This document shows, one piece after another, positions 55,925-64,000 of a stretch of 64,000 bases of DNA. The DNA is taken from NCBI GenBank assembly GCA_018402075.1, contig JAGYJP010000004.1, positions 62,001 through 126,000 on the forward strand. Direction: 5' to 3'. How positions within the stretch are numbered: the stretch's first letter is position 1; each line of letters begins with the position of its first letter. Under the pieces are notes generated by a model. That model had not been told where the DNA came from and made no database searches. It saw only the letters and a list, made by a program, of their open reading frames with translations. Position numbers and translations under genes: made by a program. The stretch comes from Candidatus Nanopelagicales bacterium. Its GTDB lineage: Bacteria; Actinomycetota; Actinomycetes; S36-B12.

Positions 55925-57234
55925 GAAGCACCCGGAGCCGTGAACTGAGTTGATCCGCCCAAATAAGGGCGCAGTGCTGCAGGGATGTTCACACTGCCGT
56001 CAGCATTCTGGTGATTTTCCAGGATCGCCACGATTATGCGCGGCATGGCACACAGAGTGCCGTTTAATGTTGCTAAAGGTTTGGTGCCGGAGTCATCGCG
56101 CATGCGAATCTTGAGCCGGCGAGCTTGGAACTCGGTGGTATTGGAAGTTGACGTCACTTCACGGAACTTACCTTGTGTGGGAATCCACGCCTCGATATCA
56201 AACTTGCGTGCCGCACTCGAACCAAGATCACCCGTGGCGACATCAATGACCCGGTACGGAATCTCGAGGGCATCAATAAAATCTTTCTCCCACTGCAGGA
56301 GACGCTCATGTTCTGCTTCAGCATCAGCAGGATCGCAGTACACAAACATTTCCACCTTGTCGAACTGATGCACCCGAATAATCCCGGTGGTGTCACGGCC
56401 AGAGGCCCCCGCTTCACGACGGAAACAACTTGACCACCCAGCGTAACGCAATGGCAGATCCTGAGCAGGAATGATTTCATCTGAGTGGTAGGCAGCAAGA
56501 GGAACTTCACTGGTGCCCACCAGATACATGTCATCTGATTCAATGCGATATACGTTCTCAGCGGCCTGACCGAGGAACCCGGTTCCTTCCATGGCTTGCG
56601 GCAGAACAAGTGCAGGTGTGATCATGGGAGTAAAACCATTGGCTTGTGCCTGTGACATGGCGAGGTTGAGGAGTGCGAACTCGAGCATGGCGCCCTGACC
56701 GGTCAGAAAGAAAAAACGAGACCCAGAAACTTTGGCACCGCGCTCGGTGTCAATTGCTTTGATTCCCTGGCCAATTATCAGGTGATCTTTGGGTTCAAAT
56801 CCTTCGGCGGCGAAGTCACGTGGGGTTCCGACCTCTTCACGAACAACAAAGTCATCTTCACCGCCAACGGGGCAACGCAAGTCCACCAGATTGGACACCT
56901 GCAACCAGAGGTTATCGACCTCTTGGGCTTGGGTATCGGCCTTTTGCTCGGCGGCCTTGACCGTAGCGGCCAGAGCGGTTGCTTTCTCCATCAGTTGATC
57001 AACCTGCTGCTGAAGTTCCGGGCTGGGGTTCTTTTTCAATTGTCCCTGCAGCGGACCAATTTCCTTGCTCAAAATCTTCTGGGAATTGCGCAGGTCATCG
57101 AAAAATTGTTGATCTTGTCGGGCGGCGATATCCGCGGCAACCAGTTGATCGACGAGTGTGGGGTCTTCGCCGCGACGGCGCTGGGATTCACGAATGACCT
57201 CGGGGTCGTTACGAAGGATGTGGGGGTCAATCAC
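55921..57234 (-). CDS. serS: Seryl-tRNA synthetase
   Basis: 437 residues, class II synthetase. An N-terminal helical arm (residues 30-105, a long coiled coil) binds the variable loop of tRNA-Ser. Motif 2 is in [19 protein letters not shown] and motif 3 in [17 protein letters not shown]. Intact and of normal length. It charges tRNA with serine (and tRNA-Sec if present). ATG 57234. Confidence 0.96.
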   Translation of the reverse strand: MIDPHILRNDPEVIRESQRRRGEDPTLVDQLVAADIAARQDQQFFDDLRNSQKILSKEIGPLQGQLKKNPSPELQQQVDQLMEKATALAATVKAAEQKADTQAQEVDNLWLQVSNLVDLRCPVGGEDDFVVREEVGTPRDFAAEGFEPKDHLIIGQGIKAIDTERGAKVSGSRFFFLTGQGAMLEFALLNLAMSQAQANGFTPMITPALVLPQAMEGTGFLGQAAENVYRIESDDMYLVGTSEVPLAAYHSDEIIPAQDLPLRYAGWSSCFRREAGASGRDTTGIIRVHQFDKVEMFVYCDPADAEAEHERLLQWEKDFIDALEIPYRVIDVATGDLGSSAARKFDIEAWIPTQGKFREVTSTSNTTEFQARRLKIRMRDDSGTKPLATLNGTLCAMPRIIVAILENHQNADGSVNIPAALRPYLGGSTQFTAPGAS

Positions 57235-57360
57235 CCCCTAAACCTACCGTGACAGCCCCTTAGGGAATCCGGGCTGGCGCTGGAACATCTTCATGTGGCA
57301 TTATTTCTCCACTTTGCCTCGGCGACCGGTCCGGAGGCATCCTGTGTGAGAGGACCTTCA

Positions 57361-57858
57361 TTGGACTACAACTGGTTGACACCGAAAGCTCAAGCCCGAC
57401 CCGCAGGGGAGAAAGGCTGGGGCTCGTTCGTCACAGAACGCATTTCCCAAGGTGAAACCGTGGCTGGATTCGGCGGCTGGGTTATTGACCGCGCAACACT
57501 CGCGGGCATGACCGAAGACCGTCAAGGTCGTTCCATTCAGATTGACCATGACCTGTACCTCGTGTCGAGTGATACCCCGGAACCCGGTGACATGCTCAAT
57601 CATTCCTGCGAACCCAATTGCGGTTTAGTGGGATCGCAGGTCCTTGTTGCCATGCGCGATATTGAAGCGGGCGAAGAACTCTCATTTGACTATGCAATGT
57701 GCGACGCATCTGATTACGATGAATTCACCTGCCTGTGTGAACAACCCACCTGCCGTGAAGTTGTGACCGGAATGGATTGGCGCAAGCCTGAACTCCAGGT
57801 CAAATACGCAGGCTATTTTTCACCGTATTTGATTCGCCGTATCGCAGCGCTTGTTTAA
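57361..57858 (+). CDS. SET-domain protein (lysine methyltransferase-like)
   Basis: 165 residues from TTG 57361, which has a GAGAGGA site nine bases upstream. A GTG at 57295 would add 22 unlike residues. KGWGSFVTERISQGETVAGF is the SET-N strand. MLNHSCEPNCGLVGS is the NHSxxPN motif for SAM binding, and LSFDYAM carries the catalytic Tyr. A cysteine-rich post-SET follows (CLCEQPTC, three cysteines). Likely methylates a lysine of a cellular protein. The substrate is unknown. Confidence 0.75.
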   Translation: MDYNWLTPKAQARPAGEKGWGSFVTERISQGETVAGFGGWVIDRATLAGMTEDRQGRSIQIDHDLYLVSSDTPEPGDMLNHSCEPNCGLVGSQVLVAMRDIEAGEELSFDYAMCDASDYDEFTCLCEQPTCREVVTGMDWRKPELQVKYAGYFSPYLIRRIAALV

Positions 57859-57875
57859 TTAACTCACGTAATTAA

Positions 57876-58850
57876 TTAACGCACCTGCAAAATAATTTTT
57901 CCGGTGATCTCGCCGTTCTCAATCAGTTGTTGGGCAGCGGGTGCTTGTTCAATCGGCATGACGCGATCGATGACCTGCTTTACCGTGCCATCGGTGATCC
58001 ACGGCCACACAACTTTTTCCACTTCACGGCAAATCGCTGACTTTTCATTGTCAGGGCGTGCACGCAATGATGTGGCTGAGATCGTCACGTTTTTGCGTAG
58101 AGCTTGGGCAATATTGAATTCAGCGGTGATGCCACCCTGCATGCCAATGATCACCATGCGGCCATTGCGCTTGAGTGCGTCGATATTTCTTTCCAAGTAA
58201 CTGGCACCCATGTTGTCGAGGATCGTGTCGACCCCACCCAGTGCACTATTTACCCTCTCAACAAAGTCTTCATCCTTGTAATTGATCAATAGGTCGGCGC
58301 CGAGTGATGCGCACGTATTGAGCTTTGCCTTACTACCCGCGGTCACCGCAACCTTGGCGCCCATTGCTTTAGCCACCTGAATTGCCATGGTTCCCACACC
58401 GGAACCTCCGCCATGAATCAAAATGGATTCACCCTGGCGAAGGTTCAATACGTTTTTGAGATTGCTCCACACCGTGCAAGCGACTTCGGGTAACCCGGCC
58501 GCATCAATCAGGCTCACACCCTCGGGGACGCTCATGACCTGACCCACCGGGACAGCCACTTTCTGTGCGTATCCGCCGCCGGAAAGCAGAGCCGTGACTC
58601 GCTCGCCAATGCGATCCAAAGTGAGCGCTGCGCCCACGCTGACGATTGTGCCGGAACACTCCAGACCAAGGACGTCTGTCACGCCGGGGGGAGGTGGATA
58701 CTTACCTTCGCGCTGCAAAATATCTGCGCGGTTGACCGCGGTGGCACTGACATCAATGATTACTTCACCGGGTGCGGGGTGCGGGTCAGCAACCTTGGAC
58801 CATTCGAGTGAATCTGGACCACCATATTCCTTCTGGGTGATTGCATACAT
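57876..58850 (-). CDS. Zinc-free quinone oxidoreductase (MDR family, QOR-like)
   Basis: 324 residues from ATG 58850, chosen for its strong ribosome site (GGAAGGATCAACC before ATG). A GroES-like domain (PHPAPGEVIIDVSATAVNRAD) precedes the NADPH-binding Rossmann domain with IHGGGSGVGTMAIQVAKAMGA. Zinc-binding cysteines are absent. Reduces quinones or conjugated carbonyls with NADPH. Confidence 0.87.
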   Translation of the reverse strand: MYAITQKEYGGPDSLEWSKVADPHPAPGEVIIDVSATAVNRADILQREGKYPPPPGVTDVLGLECSGTIVSVGAALTLDRIGERVTALLSGGGYAQKVAVPVGQVMSVPEGVSLIDAAGLPEVACTVWSNLKNVLNLRQGESILIHGGGSGVGTMAIQVAKAMGAKVAVTAGSKAKLNTCASLGADLLINYKDEDFVERVNSALGGVDTILDNMGASYLERNIDALKRNGRMVIIGMQGGITAEFNIAQALRKNVTISATSLRARPDNEKSAICREVEKVVWPWITDGTVKQVIDRVMPIEQAPAAQQLIENGEITGKIILQVR

Positions 58851-58881
58851 GGTTGATCCTTCCGTTGAATAAGATCTGTCG

Positions 58882-60018
58882 CTATTTCTGCGGTTGTTCG
58901 GGTTGGTCATCTTCGCGGTTGTACTTAATCACCACGAGATGATCACCGCGCTCTAGTAAACGAATGCTTTCCGAATAGAACCGGTGGGTAACACCGTTGC
59001 GAATAACCGCCAACACAATTTGTCCGTTGACGTCGAGTTCATTGGGAGAGAGCCCGAGTTCATCTTTATTGATCTCGCGTTCGGTGACTTCAAGACCACG
59101 GGAAGAATCCAGAAGATCTTCCATGAGGGCACCCGCCTCAGAACTAATGACTGACAGACCCATGAGGCGGCCAGCAGATTCAGCGGTAGGAATAACGCTA
59201 TTGGCACCGGATTGACGCAAAATATCTGCGTTCTGCGACTCACGCACGGCTGCAATGATCCGACACTCAGGTTTGGCCAATCGGCGAGCGGTCAGCGTGA
59301 CAAGCACGCTGGTGTCATCTTCATCGGTCGCGATAATAATTTGACCGGCCTTTTCAATGGAAACATCGCGCAGCACTTCCTCACTGCGAGCGTCACCGTT
59401 GATGGCAACAAGGCCATCGCGTGTTGCCTGTTCACAGGACTCATGGTCAGGGGACACCACAATAATCGTGTTTTTGTCGTAGCCCGCATCGACGAGTGCG
59501 CGGCCTGCGCTGCGGCCCTTCACTCCGTAGCCAATGATGATGGTGTGATTCTGCACGTGCTTCCTCCAATTTCGGGAGCGAATTTCATTGCGAGTCTTAC
59601 GGGTCAACACTTCAATGGTTGTGCCAATCAGAACGATCAGGAAGAGAAAACGCAACGGGGTAATCACTAAAATGTTGACCAATCTCGATGACTCGCATAC
59701 GGGAACAATGTCACCGTAGCCGGTGGTTGAGAGTGACACGGTCGCGTAATAGAGGGCATCGGCCCATGAAATAGGGCCGTCCATTCCAGAGTCGCGATAG
59801 CAGTCCTGTTCTACGTACACAATGGTGGCGGTGAGAAACAGGGCGAAAATGGCAACGGCGATTCTGACGGCAATATTGGTGAAGGGGCTCATGCGGCGCC
59901 CGGCGAACATCAGGGTGCGCTGAATGCCTCCACCGGTCCGGTCATCGAGTAGCTGGTTATCAGCTGGGCGAGGGCGCCCACTGCGAGTGGGTCGGCTGGT
60001 GCGTTTACTACTGGGCAT
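58882..60018 (-). CDS. Potassium channel with TrkA-N/RCK domains
   Basis: 378 residues. A basic N-terminus, two membrane helices (about residues 45-65 and 118-138) and between them the filter loop SLSTTGYGDIVPV. From residue 150 the RCK/TrkA-N Rossmann domain IIIGYGVKGRSAGRALVDAG and a TrkA-C-like end (residues 290-365). This is the MthK/Kch layout: a ligand-gated K+ channel. Confidence 0.88.
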   Translation of the reverse strand: MPSSKRTSRPTRSGRPRPADNQLLDDRTGGGIQRTLMFAGRRMSPFTNIAVRIAVAIFALFLTATIVYVEQDCYRDSGMDGPISWADALYYATVSLSTTGYGDIVPVCESSRLVNILVITPLRFLFLIVLIGTTIEVLTRKTRNEIRSRNWRKHVQNHTIIIGYGVKGRSAGRALVDAGYDKNTIIVVSPDHESCEQATRDGLVAINGDARSEEVLRDVSIEKAGQIIIATDEDDTSVLVTLTARRLAKPECRIIAAVRESQNADILRQSGANSVIPTAESAGRLMGLSVISSEAGALMEDLLDSSRGLEVTEREINKDELGLSPNELDVNGQIVLAVIRNGVTHRFYSESIRLLERGDHLVVIKYNREDDQPEQPQK

Positions 60019-60111
60019 GTTCTCGAGCCATCAAGATTCCCACAACTCCAATTTTCAGCATCATCTATCTGATAGATCTCACACGCAATCATGCCAGCCC
60101 GACTCGCTAAA

Positions 60112-61356
60112 TCATGTACCCGTCACGCTGATGGTGGGAACAACATCGCCCGGAGCCCCTAATCCCGGGGGAATAACCGCGAAATCGGTGGCCTGCGCCC
60201 AGCCAGCCAAGCCGGCGGGGCCGTGACGGGGCAGCGGTGTTGCGGTTCGACCCGCAGCGGTTTTCTGTACCGCCACCGGAACGATTGTGGTGTCTTCGGC
60301 GTAATCCGGCAGCGGCGCTTCTTCAATGAGAACCGCTGTTGATGTACTTTCTTGCCACTTCGCGCCGCGCAACCCAGCAATCAAGGGCGGAGCAACGGTG
60401 AGTAATGCCGCGAGAGCATTTCGCGGGTCACCGGGAAGGCCTAGGAGTAAGCGACCATCCGGGAGTCGAGCCAATAACACTTGAGCACCGGGAGTCATGG
60501 TGACGCCATCGATTAACCAGTGGGCAGCAAGGTCACGCAATACATTGCGCAGCAGGTTATTGCCCCCGGGTGCTGTTGAGCCGGTAGTGATAATGACATC
60601 CGCCGTTGAATCATCGATCTCTTGTAACAACAAATCACGTGTCTCCGGAGCGCGCACGGGCGGATTGCCGCGACCCCCAAGGACTCCGACAAATGCGGGA
60701 ACAGTTAAACCCAGGGAGTCACGAACTCGACCACCACGCGGAACACCGCGATCCAGTAGGGAGCCACCGATAACAAGTGTTGTCACAACGGGTGGGCGAC
60801 AAATGGTGATCTGGTCATGGCCTGCTGCGGCAGCGAGTGAAATTACCTGGGGAGTAATCAAGGTGTCAGCGGAAACCAACTCCCGCCCAGCCGTTGCAAT
60901 TGCAGCCTGCCGAATAATTCCTGCCCCAAAATCAGGGCGCGCATTTTCGTCGGGGGTGCCGTTGAGTGCATCGCGGGCAATCAACGTCTCGCCATTGACC
61001 TCACCTGATGTGTTCTTCTCCACAACAGCCTGAGTGACTGCAAGCACCGCGTCGGTGTGTGGTGGAATCGGTTCAAGTGAGCGAACCTTGACCGCGTAAT
61101 GCGGTGACAGAGCAACGTCGGGCGCCAACTCGGTGATGGTCCACGGACCGGCAGCGCACACCGCAAAGCCGTCGAATTCGGCGACATCGGTACTGGGTTC
61201 ATCTACCAAACTCAACAGGGGTTCGCCAAGAAGTGAACCACTTGCTTCATCAAGACGTGCTCGTGCGAATGGAAGTGGCCGACCGGCGGAATATGCAATG
61301 AGTCGCGCCTGAGACCACCCGAGTAGGCCGTCAAGACCTAATGCAGAGTTGTCCAT
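60112..61356 (-). CDS. moeA: MoeA-like molybdopterin molybdenumtransferase, divergent
   Basis: 414 residues with MoeA domain order. AEFDGFAV stands for the usual xDGYA, residues about 180-330 form the MoaB/Mog-like domain with VIITTGSTAPGGNN in place of TGGVSVGDYD, and LLLGLPGDPRNALAALLTV for GLPGNPVSA. The family inserts molybdate into molybdopterin. The altered central motif leaves activity uncertain. No other molybdenum cofactor gene is in the window. It follows the PseB-like gene by 21 bases on the same strand. Confidence 0.72.
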   Translation of the reverse strand: MDNSALGLDGLLGWSQARLIAYSAGRPLPFARARLDEASGSLLGEPLLSLVDEPSTDVAEFDGFAVCAAGPWTITELAPDVALSPHYAVKVRSLEPIPPHTDAVLAVTQAVVEKNTSGEVNGETLIARDALNGTPDENARPDFGAGIIRQAAIATAGRELVSADTLITPQVISLAAAAGHDQITICRPPVVTTLVIGGSLLDRGVPRGGRVRDSLGLTVPAFVGVLGGRGNPPVRAPETRDLLLQEIDDSTADVIITTGSTAPGGNNLLRNVLRDLAAHWLIDGVTMTPGAQVLLARLPDGRLLLGLPGDPRNALAALLTVAPPLIAGLRGAKWQESTSTAVLIEEAPLPDYAEDTTIVPVAVQKTAAGRTATPLPRHGPAGLAGWAQATDFAVIPPGLGAPGDVVPTISVTGT

Positions 61357-61377
61357 GCCCGCCCCAACCTGTTGCAG

Positions 61378-62370
61378 TTACACACCTAGTTCCGTCATGA
61401 GCGCCCGAATGTCTTCAACGCTGAGCCATTGGTCATTTGTATCGGAAGAGTAGGAGAAGCCATCGGGGACAATCTCTCCCGTTGGATCAATGAAACCCCA
61501 CTCGGCGAGAGTGGGTGGAACGATGTACCGAGTTGGTTGGGCGAAAGTGCGGCGCGCGTCTTCAGCGGAAATCATTTCTTCATGTAACTTCTCACCCGGT
61601 CGAATACCGATTTCAACCAGAGGTGCACCGGGTGCAATTGCTTCCGCCAAATCAGTCACTTTCATGCTGGGAATTCGAGGAACGTACAGCTCACCGCCGT
61701 TCATGTCGGCGAAGCTTTGCACAACGAAATCAACCGCCTGTGGCAAAGTGATCCAGAATCGGGTCATGCGCATGTCAGTGATGGGTAGTGGCTCACCCTT
61801 TTGTGCCAAGTCGCGGAAAAAGGGAATCACGGAACCACGGCTGCCCATGACATTGCCGTACCGAACCACAGCGAATTTGGTGCCCGCATTCGTTGAATAG
61901 TTATTACTTGAAATAAACAATTTGTCCGCGGTTAACTTTGTGGCGCCATATAAATTGATAGGAGATGACGCTTTGTCGGTGGAAAGGGCAACAACTTTTT
62001 TCACACCGGCCTGCATAGAAGCGCGAATCACGTTCTCTGAACCCAGCACGTTTGTTTTGATGTATTCCATGGGGTTGTACTCAGCCGTGTCCACCTGCTT
62101 CAAGGCAGCGGCATGCACAACGTGGTCAACACCGTGAAGGGCGATTACTAAACGGTCGTAATCTCGAATATCGCCTAAAAAGAATCGAACTCGATCGTCG
62201 GTGCCCCACTCCTGCTTCATTTCATACTGTTTGAGTTCGTCGCGGGAGAAGATCACCACGCGGCGTGGGTCGTGGTTGTTGAGAACCGTGCGGAGGAATT
62301 CCTTGCCAAATGAGCCGGTACCACCGGTAATCAGGATCGAAGAATCCTTCAAGGGTGACACCGATGACAT
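61378..62370 (-). CDS. pseB: UDP-N-acetylglucosamine 4,6-dehydratase (PseB/CapE/FnlA family)
   Basis: 330 residues. ILITGGTGSFGKEFL (Rossmann), FSRDELKQYEM, HAAALKQVDTAEYNP, STDKASSPINLYGATKL with the Tyr and Lys, and VVRYGNVMGSRGSV are characteristic of this SDR group. MRMTRFWIT is the usual substrate-side motif. The product is a UDP-4-keto-6-deoxy-HexNAc for surface sugars. The partner aminotransferase (PseC-like) is not next to it. Confidence 0.86.
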   Translation of the reverse strand: MSSVSPLKDSSILITGGTGSFGKEFLRTVLNNHDPRRVVIFSRDELKQYEMKQEWGTDDRVRFFLGDIRDYDRLVIALHGVDHVVHAAALKQVDTAEYNPMEYIKTNVLGSENVIRASMQAGVKKVVALSTDKASSPINLYGATKLTADKLFISSNNYSTNAGTKFAVVRYGNVMGSRGSVIPFFRDLAQKGEPLPITDMRMTRFWITLPQAVDFVVQSFADMNGGELYVPRIPSMKVTDLAEAIAPGAPLVEIGIRPGEKLHEEMISAEDARRTFAQPTRYIVPPTLAEWGFIDPTGEIVPDGFSYSSDTNDQWLSVEDIRALMTELGV

Positions 62371-62476
62371 GTGATCCTCCTGCTGAGCGGGTACCGCTGG
62401 GTTAAAACCCTCCGCGAGCCTATCGGCTGGTGGGTCTTCTACCGATGCATGCCCGTCTCTGATTTATCCTGTAAGT

Positions 62477-62917
62477 ATGGTCAATGACTCTGGGATCAAG
62501 GACTTTAAGATCACGCCCTGTCCGGTATGTGGAACCAAGAATCGCGTACCGGTGAGCAGTAAAGGAACTCCACGCTGCGCATCCTGTAAAAAGTCACTGC
62601 CCTGGATAGCAGATGCCACGGATGCATCCCTGATTGGAGCGCTGGACACCCACAAATTGGTTCTCATTGATTTATGGGCTCCGTGGTGTGGACCGTGTCG
62701 CATGGTGGCACCCGTCCTCGAGAAGTTGGCTGCACGGTACGCGGGGTCGTTGAAGGTGGTAAAAATCAACGTTGATGACAACCCACGCTCTGCTGCACAG
62801 TACGACGCTCGTTCCATCCCGACCCTTGTCATGGTCAAAGATGGGAAAGTGGTGGATCGAGTAGTTGGCGCACAGCCGGAGCCAGCGCTCGCCGCTAAAA
62901 TTGAGCCACTCCTTTAA
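62477..62917 (+). CDS. Thioredoxin with N-terminal zinc ribbon (Trx2/TrxC type)
   Basis: 146 residues. Two CxxC pairs at residues 14-17 and 35-38 (CPVCG, CASCK) form a zinc ribbon, followed by a thioredoxin domain with DLWAPWCGPCRMVAPVL and the cis-Pro in SIPTLVMV. This is the TrxC layout, a disulfide reductase often linked to oxidative stress. ATG 62477. It is divergent from the PseB-like gene. Confidence 0.9.
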   Translation: MVNDSGIKDFKITPCPVCGTKNRVPVSSKGTPRCASCKKSLPWIADATDASLIGALDTHKLVLIDLWAPWCGPCRMVAPVLEKLAARYAGSLKVVKINVDDNPRSAAQYDARSIPTLVMVKDGKVVDRVVGAQPEPALAAKIEPLL

Positions 62918-62986
62918 TTTTTCTCTATTCCCGCAGTGATATTGCATGTTGGGCCATTGCGTTGAGAACGACTATATGCTCCGCAT

Positions 62987-64000
62987 GTGACCACCGCTGC
63001 TGACGTTGTCATCATTGGAGCGGGAGTTGTGGGCTTGGCGTTGGCAGATTCCTGGCTGGCGCGTCACCCGCGCGACAGCGTGATTCTGATTGACAAGGAA
63101 TCCTCATTGGGCATGCACGCATCTGGCCGTAATAGTGGAGTTATACATGCGGGGTTCTACTATGCACCCGACTCGCTAAAGGCCAAATTGACCCGGGATG
63201 GCAATCGGCTACTTAAGGAATTTTGTTCAGAGCGGGATGTCCCGGTGCGCGAAACGGGAAAAGTGGTTGTCACAGCCTCAGCTAACCAGTTGCCCGCACT
63301 TGAACAACTTTTTCAGCGAGGACAAGCAAACGGTGTCAAGTTGGAGAAGATTGATGAAGCTCAACTATTTGAATTGGAACCATTAGCTCGTACGCATGAG
63401 CAGGCCCTTTGGTCGCCCACGACTGCGGTTGCTGATCCAGTGAAGGTGGTACAGGCCCTGGCCCAACGAGTTGTTGAACGCGGTGGCGTGCTCAGACTGG
63501 GCAAGTCAGTAGTTGGAGTCACATCGGGAAAAGTCTTCTTGAGTGACTCAGAGACCATTTCCTTCGGACACTTGATTAATGCCGCGGGACTTTATGCCGA
63601 CACTATTGCTCACTGGTGTGGGGTTGGTCTGGAATACAAAATGTTGCCGTTTAAAGGTTTGTATTGGTACGGCAATTGGGAACCAGGTCGATTAAAGCGA
63701 CATGTGTATCCGGTTCCAGATCCACGAAACCCCTTCTTGGGTACTCACGTCACCGTGACTGTGGACGGGCGTGCAAAGGTGGGACCCACAGCAATTCCCT
63801 CACTCTGGCGTGAGGATTACGGTGGAGTGGCAAATTTCTCTGCAGCTGAAATGGCCAAAATCGTACGCTTGTACCCGGGTTTTATCTCGAGTAAGCACCA
63901 CAATGTGTGGAACTTGATGAGGACTGAAGTACCAAAATATTCGAGGAGAAAGCTCCTGGCGGAAGCCTCTCGATTGGTGCCGTCCGTGACCCGTCAGGAC
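62987..64000 (+). CDS. lhgO: L-2-hydroxyglutarate oxidase, N-terminal 338 residues (cut by right edge)
   Basis: An FAD-dependent oxidoreductase of the DAO family. DVVIIGAGVVGLALADSW is the dinucleotide motif, ASGRNSGVIHAGFYY is highly typical of LhgO/YgaF, and FKGLYWY and HVYPVPDP follow later. It oxidises L-2-hydroxyglutarate to 2-oxoglutarate, passing electrons to quinone. GTG 62987 was chosen; the ATG at 62984 is out of frame and hits TGA at once. The open frame runs to the end of the window. Confidence 0.9.
   Translation, partial: MTTAADVVIIGAGVVGLALADSWLARHPRDSVILIDKESSLGMHASGRNSGVIHAGFYYAPDSLKAKLTRDGNRLLKEFCSERDVPVRETGKVVVTASANQLPALEQLFQRGQANGVKLEKIDEAQLFELEPLARTHEQALWSPTTAVADPVKVVQALAQRVVERGGVLRLGKSVVGVTSGKVFLSDSETISFGHLINAAGLYADTIAHWCGVGLEYKMLPFKGLYWYGNWEPGRLKRHVYPVPDPRNPFLGTHVTVTVDGRAKVGPTAIPSLWREDYGGVANFSAAEMAKIVRLYPGFISSKHHNVWNLMRTEVPKYSRRKLLAEASRLVPSVTRQD

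Noticed and set aside
1..64000. Insertion sequence, integrase or phage genes
   Set aside because: No transposase or integrase motifs or paired terminal repeats were found, despite the island-like gene content.

Overview
The window looks like part of an actinobacterial (Actinomycetota) chromosome of intermediate GC. The evidence is gene content: DUF5926 and DUF4446 proteins, a DUF2304/GT2 pair, an AftB-like GT-C enzyme, seryl-tRNA synthetase beside a HAD phosphatase, and frequent GTG starts with ATGA-type overlaps. A small-genome aquatic lineage would fit the dense packing, but I cannot place it further. I found no rRNA, tRNA, CRISPR array, transposase or integrase.

Layout. (1) 1-26.5 kb is a surface-polysaccharide locus. 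CDP-3,6-dideoxyhexose genes (rfbG, rfbH, rfbF) and a two-subunit transketolase come first, then a fucosyltransferase-like enzyme, a LIC_10190-like membrane protein, UDP-glucuronate decarboxylase, several GT2 and GT4 glycosyltransferases, an acyltransferase and GT-C-like membrane proteins. At least twenty reading-frame breaks lie in the first 22 kb, and one stretch (16.9-17.95 kb) holds true gene relics. (2) 26.6-34.6 kb is a five-gene, translationally coupled minus-strand operon of very large membrane proteins and one GT2. It looks like a polyprenyl-phosphate-sugar assembly unit. (3) 34.7-46 kb has an FkbM methyltransferase-GT4-GT4 fusion, another GT4, a class III aminotransferase, two secreted proteins, a GT2 and a large secreted glycosidase-like protein whose N-terminus resembles an inactivated DUF1524 nuclease. 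(4) 46-64 kb is mostly housekeeping: FAD oxidase, HAD phosphatases, glycerophosphodiesterase, DUF5926, channel-like proteins, rmlB/rmlD for dTDP-rhamnose, a MazEF-type toxin-antitoxin pair, serS, a SET-domain protein, quinone oxidoreductase, K+ channel, MoeA-like, PseB-like, thioredoxin and L-2-hydroxyglutarate oxidase (cut by the right edge).

How the genes fit together. NDP-sugar makers (RfbF/G/H, UXS, RmlB/D, PseB-like, several SDRs) feed cytoplasmic GT2/GT4 enzymes. GtrB/DPM-like GT2 proteins probably load polyprenyl phosphate, and GT-C membrane proteins probably use those lipid-linked sugars outside the membrane. The contrast between the broken first third and the almost unbroken rest is the strongest large-scale pattern. 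It means either uncorrected indel errors in a poorly covered, strain-variable island, or decay of that island.
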